The position numbers and the translations under genes are program-made. DNA of 64,000 nucleotides from Linum tenue (taxonomy: Eukaryota > Streptophyta > Magnoliopsida > Malpighiales > Linaceae): contig CAMGYJ010000004.1 in NCBI GenBank assembly GCA_946122785.1, positions 10,686,150 to 10,750,149 on the forward strand, written 5' to 3'. Numbering within the stretch: the stretch's first letter is position 1; each line of letters opens with the position of its first letter. A model generated the notes under the pieces. The model did no database searches, was not told where the DNA came from, and saw only the letters and a list, made by a program, of their open reading frames with translations. This document shows, piece by piece, positions 57,214-64,000 of the stretch.

Positions 57214-57623
57214 ATGTCTGCAAGGAAGAGCTTTTCAGGGGAGGGCTCTGCAAGGGAGGGTTCGTCTAGTTCGGCGAACACAAATCACGATTTAGCACCT
57301 CTGTGCGAGCATAAAGTCCCTTGCATTGTGAACAAGTCTGGTACCTTTTAGAAACTAGGAAGACAGTTTTATCGTTGTCCCTATATTGGAAGGTATTGTA
57401 TTTGGGTACTTTGTTGGTTGTTTGTTCACCTAAATTCCAAATCTTAAGTGCAAGCATTTTGTTGATTTTGTAGATTGCAGACTGCAGGTTCTTCCTACGG
57501 GTGGATCTATATCAACTATACCTCAGGAATGGATCATTTCATTATGTCAACGAAGATAAGATGGTTGACTTTAAAGCAATACATATTGAATCGGAAGAAC
57601 TGAATAGGAGCTTAGTATATTGA
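57214..57623 (+). pseudogene. GRF zinc-finger pseudogene of outer MULE, copy B
   Basis: As in copy A: MSARKSFSGEG leader, CEHKVPCIVNKSGTF, then the same TAG stop; intron 57393-57473; second half ADCRFFLRVD, ending TGA 57621-57623. The shared stop shows that the gene was dead before the duplication. Confidence 0.65.
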
Positions 57624-57776
57624 GCAATGTGATTTCAAGCCTTGAGAGTAAGATGACGAACTTGATGTTTTTTGTAATTTGTGTCATAGCTTTTGCTGCA
57701 GTTTGTAGGTTTCAAGGGGTTTGATTGTTGTCGCAAATCGTCAACTAGTGTGAAGACTGTTATGTACCATTCCTAC

Positions 57777-58615
57777 TAGGGGAGGCTATATGGTCCGGTC
57801 CGGTCAAACGCGCTCGAATTGATCCGGTCCCGGTCCGGTCTTTTTGGAAATATGGGGATCAAAGATTGGATTGGACACAGTCCGGTCTTATCTTATCCCG
57901 GTCCAATCCAGTTTTGAACCAAATTGACCATGACAGAAAATTTAGCAGCATTTAACCCTTTTTCGGAATACAGACAACCTATTTCATCTTAATTTGTAGC
58001 AAAAAAACAAGCCAAACATTGTCCGATACTAAATAAACGACAAGCTATCTATTACAAACCAAAGTCCACTTCAAATTTCAAAGTTCAAAGTCTAAATAGC
58101 TTGATAAAAATAAGTTCATCACAACCAAAGTTTAGATATTAAACACCAACTCTACTCCAATCTAAATAGGACAAGTTTCCATGTATATATAAATAAAAAC
58201 AAGGAATGGATATTGTGGCAAAAATGGCAATGCTTCAGGTATACTACTAAAGCTGTATCCATTCTTTGCTTTTTAAGAAGAAAAAAAAAACAAGCTAAAC
58301 CTTTCACAGCACACGAAAATCATTCACCGCACGCGGAATCCATTTGGGCTTGGGCTTCTAATTTTTAACAATTTAGCTTGGTGACAAAAGTGAAGAGGGC
58401 CGCCGGGTTTTGGCACCGAGTAGGCCAGTGGGCTGACTTTGAGATCCTTATTCGGTCTTACGGTCTTACCTGGTTTTAACCCGACTTGGATTGGTCCAGT
58501 TTTTTTAACTATTTCCAGGACCAAAGACGGGATTGGATTGTTTTACATACAGTCCCGGTTTTTACGGTCCGAGTTCGGGTTAAACTAAAAAATCCGGACC
58601 AAATAGCCAGCCCTA
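57777..58615. mobile_element. non-autonomous hAT element in outer MULE, copy B
   Basis: Same ends and the same exact ATTCCTAC duplication (57769-57776, 58616-58623). About 66 bp longer than copy A, from an extra segment at about 58224-58290. Confidence 0.88.
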
Positions 58616-58623
58616 ATTCCTAC

Positions 58624-59069
58624 AAGTGACCATTCTCAATTAATGTAGCCCCTGTGATTTACTTGTGTAATTGACCATTGTTAGTTAGACAATGCCCTAA
58701 TATTGATAAGTCAAGAGATGCATTTACTAAACTTGTAGCTAAATTGACCATTCACATAAGGGACTGAAAAGTTATATACCTTAAATGCTACTTGGACACA
58801 AGATGATTCGATCTTTTAAAAAAAAAAAAAAAAGGGTGAAACAAGTCAGCACAAAAAGTTCATTCAGTTTGATCATCTCGTGCCCTACTAAACTGAAGTT
58901 ATATACCTAAACTGCAGATGATTCGAGCTCTTACAAAAATACAAAAGAGGGTGAAACAAGTCATCACAAAAGCTCATTTAGTTTGATCATCGCATACCCT
59001 ACTAATCTCATTAGACTACTGAAGTTGTCTACCATTTACATCTTAATCATCCAAATTCTATGGCTGAGA
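58624..59069. other. outer MULE non-coding part, copy B
   Basis: Matches 18844-19289. A-run at about 58819-58833. No gene is seen. Confidence 0.4.
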
Positions 59070-59335
59070 TGTTGGTTGGGTAGAAGGGCCTTGAGTGACA
59101 TAAACTTCTGTTGGTTGAGAGTCGACTCCTGCTGTAGACGTACCAGCTACACCTTCAAGTTGAGAGTATACCCCTTATCCACCTAGAGCATCTCTCACTT
59201 CTCTATCAACCACCAGATTTCTGTGCAAAGGCTGAACTTGTTCACCTTTCTCTGGGCAGCTCCTAGCATTATAGGTCGTGGACTTGCGTACAGAACAATG
59301 CAAAATCCTCTGTCAAACAAACAAATACATGAACA
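59070..59335 (-). pseudogene. MULE transposase C-terminal remnant of outer MULE, copy B
   Basis: Reads HCSVRKSTTYNARSCPEKGE and a Gln/Ser-rich tail that stays open past the copy A stop. CCHC spacing with Arg and Tyr at the lost ligand positions, as in copy A. Confidence 0.5.
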
Positions 59336-59481
59336 AGTTAAGGATGCGTAGTTAGCCATTCTAACAGAGATGGTAACGAATAATTAACGTTTGGCTAATA
59401 ATAAGTATTACAATAGTTTTGGCAAATATTAAGGAATGAGGAAAGGGTTTGGCTAAAAAATAATATTTACCCTATATCAAT

Positions 59482-60247
59482 TATTAGGATTAGTTAGATT
59501 TTTAACATTGATATCAAATTTTGACGAGAATGTCTCGTATTTAAATCTTCAGTTCACAACTTACAATATTAGCATTTTTTGAATAACTTGTATGGTTGGG
59601 ATTCCGATACAATACATGCCTATTGTAGAGCTACACAATTTTATTTGTTATAGCTCACACGTATTTTCAGTGTGTAGTTAAAAGACTTTTTTCAATTTCC
59701 GATACAATTTTAACGGATCATATATTATTCTTTAGTCGGATTTAAAAAAATGTCATAGAAAAATCAAAATTTTGTGCTCTACTAGATGTCATCCATTTTT
59801 ATACGAGAATGATATGATGATGTTGTGTAGTCTTACTCTTATCATAGTTGTAAGATCATGCTATGTCAGTAGTGAGATAATATTATGAAGTCTTAGCATA
59901 TATGTATAATGTGTGTATGACAATGGTGAGATAATGAGTCTTATCAGAGTGTTAAATTAAAAATATCGTTCGTCTCGATATTTTTTTTAGCAAAACTTCA
60001 TTATATTATCGTTGTCATATCATGATATTATCATTTTGGTAAGATCATGATATGGCAGTGGTATAATGATAATGTGTAGCCTTAAGATTATGATATAACA
60101 ATGATGAGATGATAATATAGAGTCTTACCATAGTGGTATATATGTGGGTATGACAATGGTCAGATAGAATCACTATGATATTATGATATATATGACACTA
60201 CTATGATGGTGGTATGCAGTCTTATTTGCAAGATCATGATATGATAG
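59482..60247. other. AT-rich degenerate repeat field, copy B
   Basis: Counterpart of 19710-20466; recurring gatatgacagtggtataatg-like words from about 59810. No gene. Confidence 0.5.
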
Positions 60248-60406
60248 TGGTAAGTGTCAAAATATCAATCTAAACTATGAGAGCCAAGGATTTAAAGTGG
60301 TTTCTCTGAGTATCAGGACTAGTCCACGGGAGAGCAACTCTCCAAAATGAAAACTCTTATTCTCGTTAGTCGTTACAGGGTACAAAGAAGACTATTAATA
60401 GGCTTG
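60248..60406 (-). repeat. copia LTR fragment, copy B
   Basis: Begins tgtcaaaatatcaatctaaac and matches 43706-43865. It is interrupted at 60406 by element 3. Confidence 0.65.
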
Positions 60407-61761
60407 TGACTCACTAAAACACAACTCCTAGCAGTGGCCAAGTGTAACCACTAAAAGGGTCTGTTGTATAGTGGTGAAAGTAATAAATATCGAATCCACG
60501 AGGTCTCTCGATTTACTATTACTCATCTTCAGATTGTTATCTTGCAAATCAGATTAAGGTTTGATTAACTAAACTACTCCTACAATCTACTCTAAATTAG
60601 ACTACTAATTATAGGTTGAGAACTCACTTAGTTATGATTCCCCCTAGCCACTAGCCAGATTAATGGTTAATGATCTCTAACCTGTTTCACTTTCATTCAC
60701 AATGCGAGAATTCATGACTAGATCTTTAATCTTGACTAAAGAAATCAAGGCCCTCTTGAGTCGATTGCCTAGAGGTACGTATCCTTCTCTAGAACAACCA
60801 ATCAAGGCATTCTCGACTATATTCCCTCTATCGAATGAGGTTCTCAATCGATACAAAGCAGCGAATCTACCCTCAACTAAAGCAATGGATCCAATACTAC
60901 CAATCTATGGTATTCTATTGGCCTAATCATGTATTTGCTCTCATAAGATCAAAGCAGAATCAATAATCTCGACGAAAGCAGAATTGAATCATGATAACAT
61001 GCATAGATTGAATAAGAACTCAAGATTATCAAGTAGGATTACTCATACAGTCATCCAATCAAACAAACATAGGTAGGGTTCCTCACAACCTAAGTGAAGG
61101 GAAGTTACTCCATAGAGAAGAGAGAGAATGTAGAAATCTGATCTAGATCTTCAATCTCCATCTCCAAGCTTGATTCCCGAGCTCGAATGGTGAAGAAATC
61201 CTCCAAAATAACTCCAAGAATGATCCCAAGCTGCTCTCTCTCTAGGGTTCGTCCCTTGGGTGTTTGGGATCCAAAACCCAGCTCTTCCCCTCCAAAAATC
61301 CATAAAACGGGCTTTTATACTCGCTACTAACATGTTCCACGGTCACCTTTTGAATTCCACGTTCGTGGAATTGGATCTCCAACCCGTGGAAATAATTGCT
61401 CTGGTTCCCCTGTCTTGAATGTCTCCTTTCTCCCTCTCTGGACTCTGAATTAGTCGACACTTGATCCCAGACGCTCGTAGTCTTGTCCTCTTTCTCATTA
61501 TGACAAGCTTACATGATTCTTTGTCCATAAAATGAGGTAGAAATTCATTCTTCCTCAAGTCATGCCCGAGTTTCTTCCCCCGAGTCGCCAATTGATCTCT
61601 GATTGACTTGAAACTTGCGCCTATGCTTCACTTTATGTGCTAGGACCTTAAATGTGACAAAGGAACACAACCTAGCGTAAAATAGGCCAAATTATGATAA
61701 AAACCAAGCTAAACAATCAAGAAATGTGGGGGTAAAAACATGTGCAAATTCATTGTTATTA
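60407..61761 (-). repeat. element 3 3' LTR, full length, copy B
   Basis: 1355 bp. Minus-strand start TAATAACA, end GTGAGTCA. The palindrome here is TTCCACGTTCGTGGAA (61355-61370), core changed from GGTC. A minus-strand TATA-like TATAAAAG at 61312-61319 lies about 35 bp downstream of it. Confidence 0.82.
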
Positions 61762-64000
61762 AATTCCCTCACACGTAACCGTTTGCTTGTCCCCAAGCAA
61801 ACATGACTCAAACTAATGCAACTCTCCATACCTTTATAGCAACATGCAACCACGATCATCGGTAGAGGACGTCCTATGTCACTTAGCAGCTTACGAGGTC
61901 AACCAATGCAGAAGACACCTCCTAGCTCCTTCGGCGAGAACTCTAGTCCCAAATCGGGATTATGCCAAGTAGTGATCGTAGGACAAGTGATCCGAATCGG
62001 GATTATGCCAAGTGGGTGCTCTCTTTTTTCTTTCATTTTCTTGTTTGTTTATTTTTTTGCTTTGCTTGCAAGGGTTCTAACCTTTAATTTCCAAAAAATG
62101 GGGCTCCCATCTACCAAAGGTTTTGAGGGAGCCCGACTCTTATCGGCCATCCGGGGGCAGATGTCTCAAGCCTTGTGTGGGGGAAGAGGTGTAAGGGGTC
62201 TCTAGAGGTAGTAGGTGGAAGTTGGGAAGGGATTCTTGTCTCCCCTTACATGCACTTTCACCAATTTCCACACGGGAGACATTGTTTTGAAAGCAAATTT
62301 TGGAGCACCTTTTCAAAACATGATACAGGAGTCCATAATAGCTAGAGAGTCATCGATACCACACGATTCAAGTGTCCTAAGATCACTAATTTTCACAATC
62401 AACCAACACAATATTGAAGAAGAGAGGAGACTTCTTAATGCATCAACATCCTCCATAGTGCTACACTACCTCCCTAGGTTGCATATTACTACAAAGACTG
62501 TTAATTCAAAGCATACTGAGTAGGCATTTGCAAGGAACACGTACTTGAAGCCCTCAAATCGTATAGTGGATTAAGCTCCAAGTACACACATACAACCAAC
62601 CATTTATATGCAAACATAATGGAACATCCCCCCACTTAATCACGACATTGTCCTCAATGGAGGAAAGATAAGGAGGGTAGAACGAAGTTACCAAATCAAG
62701 TGTGAATGATGGTGGACTAGACAGGCAATGCATCCCATGAGAGAAAGTAGAGAGAACAGTCGGAACACAAACACCACACAAAATATCACAAAGTTTGAGT
62801 TATTGACTCTAAAATCAAAGAACAGAACCGACTCAACCGAAGTGAAATAGGGAAAGAGATGCAAACCGACTAGTTGGGTTGCCTCCCAATAGGAGCTTCT
62901 TTCACGTCTTGAGTCGGACGGTGGTTCTTAAGCTTCGGTCCAACCCAAAACCTCCTTGAATTTGAGGTTTTCGTCGATGAGGTGGAGTCTCAAGTCACGA
63001 GCATGTGGTATGGCACGTGATGAAGGCTCGTGCACTTGATTCAGATGAAGTCTCCACCCTCGAGACCTATTCTTCTCCTTTTTTCTCGTCTCATTGCCCC
63101 AAACAAGATATGAAAGCATAGATTGACCACCATTGTGTCCACCAAGAGGGACCAGTGTCGATGTGGCCTTGGTTTGGCAAAGAGACACTGCAAACAGGTC
63201 CTTTCCAAGCACCTCCTCGAAGTCTGGTGGAGATACCATATGTAACTCATGGCCGGTGCAAGGAACAAGTACTTGGAGCCCTCAAATTGTACAGTGGACT
63301 AGGCTCCAAGCACACACATACAACAAAACATTCACACGTATACATAATCAAACATCCCTCAACACTTAAGCATGACATTGTCCTCAATGGAGGAAAGATA
63401 AGGAGGGTAGAACGAAGTTACCAAATCAAGTGTGAATGATGGTGGACGAGGCAGGCAATGCATTCCATGGGAGAAAGTAGAGAGAGCAGTCGGAACACAA
63501 ACACTATACATAATCTCACAAAGTTTGAGTTATTGACTCTAAAATCAAAGAACAAAAGTGACTCAATCGAAGTGAAATAGGGAAAGAAATGCAAACCGAC
63601 TGGTTGGGTTGCCTCCCAACAAGCGCTTCTTTCACGTCTAGAGCCGGACGGTGGTTCTTAAGCTTTGGTCCAACCCAAAACCTCCTTAAAGTTGAGGTTC
63701 TCATTGATGAGGTGAAGTCTCAACTCACGAGCATGTGGTATGGTAGGTGATAAGGGCTCGTGCACTTGATTCAGATGAAGTCTCCACCATCGAGACCTCT
63801 TCTTCTCTTATTTTCTCGTCTCATTGCCTCAAACCAGATATGACAGCATAGATTGACCATGGATTTGAGAGAAAGTCTCCAGGAAATTTCTTCGATGAGA
63901 TCATCTTGCATCTCCTCGCTCGGGCCAGCATGTAAGAGCATAAATGGGGAAAGGTGTGATCTGCCACCAGAGGACATTCCTGATCATGATTATCACGGGA
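60407..64000 (-). mobile_element. Athila-like element 3 (reverse), copy B, partial
   Basis: 3' LTR 60407-61761, then polypurine tract and 3' non-coding region to the window end. The element 2 insertion site is empty (about 62760). Two units of the 728-bp repeat start at 62531 and 63259. A ~35-bp segment near 63930-63965 is missing from copy A. No coding domain is visible in this part. Confidence 0.78.

Larger units (their letters stand above)
49792..59472. mobile_element. outer Mutator-like element, copy B
   Basis: Ends as in copy A, with an exact 9-bp target duplication tatatcaat (49783-49791, 59473-59481). Own sequence is 49792-49865 and 56786-59472. It contains the inner MULE, a GRF pseudogene, a hAT MITE and a transposase C-terminal remnant. 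Confidence 0.93.
46867..64000 (+). repeat. segmental duplication, unit B (continues beyond window)
   Basis: Homologous to 1187-30480 with copy-specific insertions removed. Copy B lacks the MITE, the gag-only element and elements 1 and 2, and has a solo LTR that A lacks. It retains a longer MULE transposase and a full element 3 LTR. Confidence 0.85.

Noticed and set aside
1..64000. tRNA, rRNA, organelle-derived DNA or integrated pararetrovirus
   Set aside because: I found no cloverleaf-type gene, no rRNA core, no plastid gene and no caulimovirus-type movement or coat protein; primer-site matches to tRNAs are LTR-element features only.

Overview
This is nuclear DNA of a flowering plant, made almost entirely of transposable elements. 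The case rests on Athila-type LTR elements with a tRNA-Asp primer site and GGGGGA polypurine tracts, a Ty1/copia element with an initiator-Met primer site, Mutator-like elements (MULEs) with 9-bp target duplications, hAT elements with 8-bp duplications and LINE fragments. I see no convincing single-copy host gene, no tRNA or rRNA gene and no CRISPR array. The species cannot be told from the sequence.

The frame of the window is a large direct duplication. Copy A starts near 1187 and copy B near 46867, so if tandem the unit is 45,680 bp; copy B runs off the window end. Both copies hold, in the same order: a LINE reverse-transcriptase fragment, about 3 kb of unassigned DNA, an outer MULE (A 4666-19700, B 49792-59472) with an inner MULE inside it (A 4740-17089, B 49866-56785), a short hAT element, a degenerate AT-rich repeat field, a copia LTR fragment, and a reverse-strand Athila-like element ('element 3'). 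The inner MULE has ~300-bp terminal inverted repeats, a broken transposase on + and an open two-exon GRF zinc-finger gene on -. The outer MULE carries an eroded version of the same pair with the strands swapped.

After duplication the copies diverged by insertion. Copy A gained a 582-bp MITE (2950-3531), a gag-protease-only LTR element (5598-10124), Athila-like element 1 (10516-14588) and Athila-like element 2 (22365-29295), and lost much of the MULE transposase. Copy B gained a solo LTR (52008-53368) inside the transposase. Several of these have exact target duplications, and the other copy shows the empty site.

Downstream in copy A lie a reverse Athila-like remnant (32220-33310) and a reverse copia remnant split by a decayed hAT element (34563-38349) and by a full-length copia element with apparently identical LTRs (38814-43634). 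Then come AT-rich DNA, a LINE 3' piece, a (TA)n tract, a possible third MULE end, and a 45-bp minisatellite that abuts the start of copy B.

The best leads are the nested MULEs that both carry a GRF gene, and the Athila-like LTRs, whose shared backbone carries family-specific near-palindromes built on one GGTC/GGCC core, upstream of a TATA-like box in two of the families. All identities were judged by eye.
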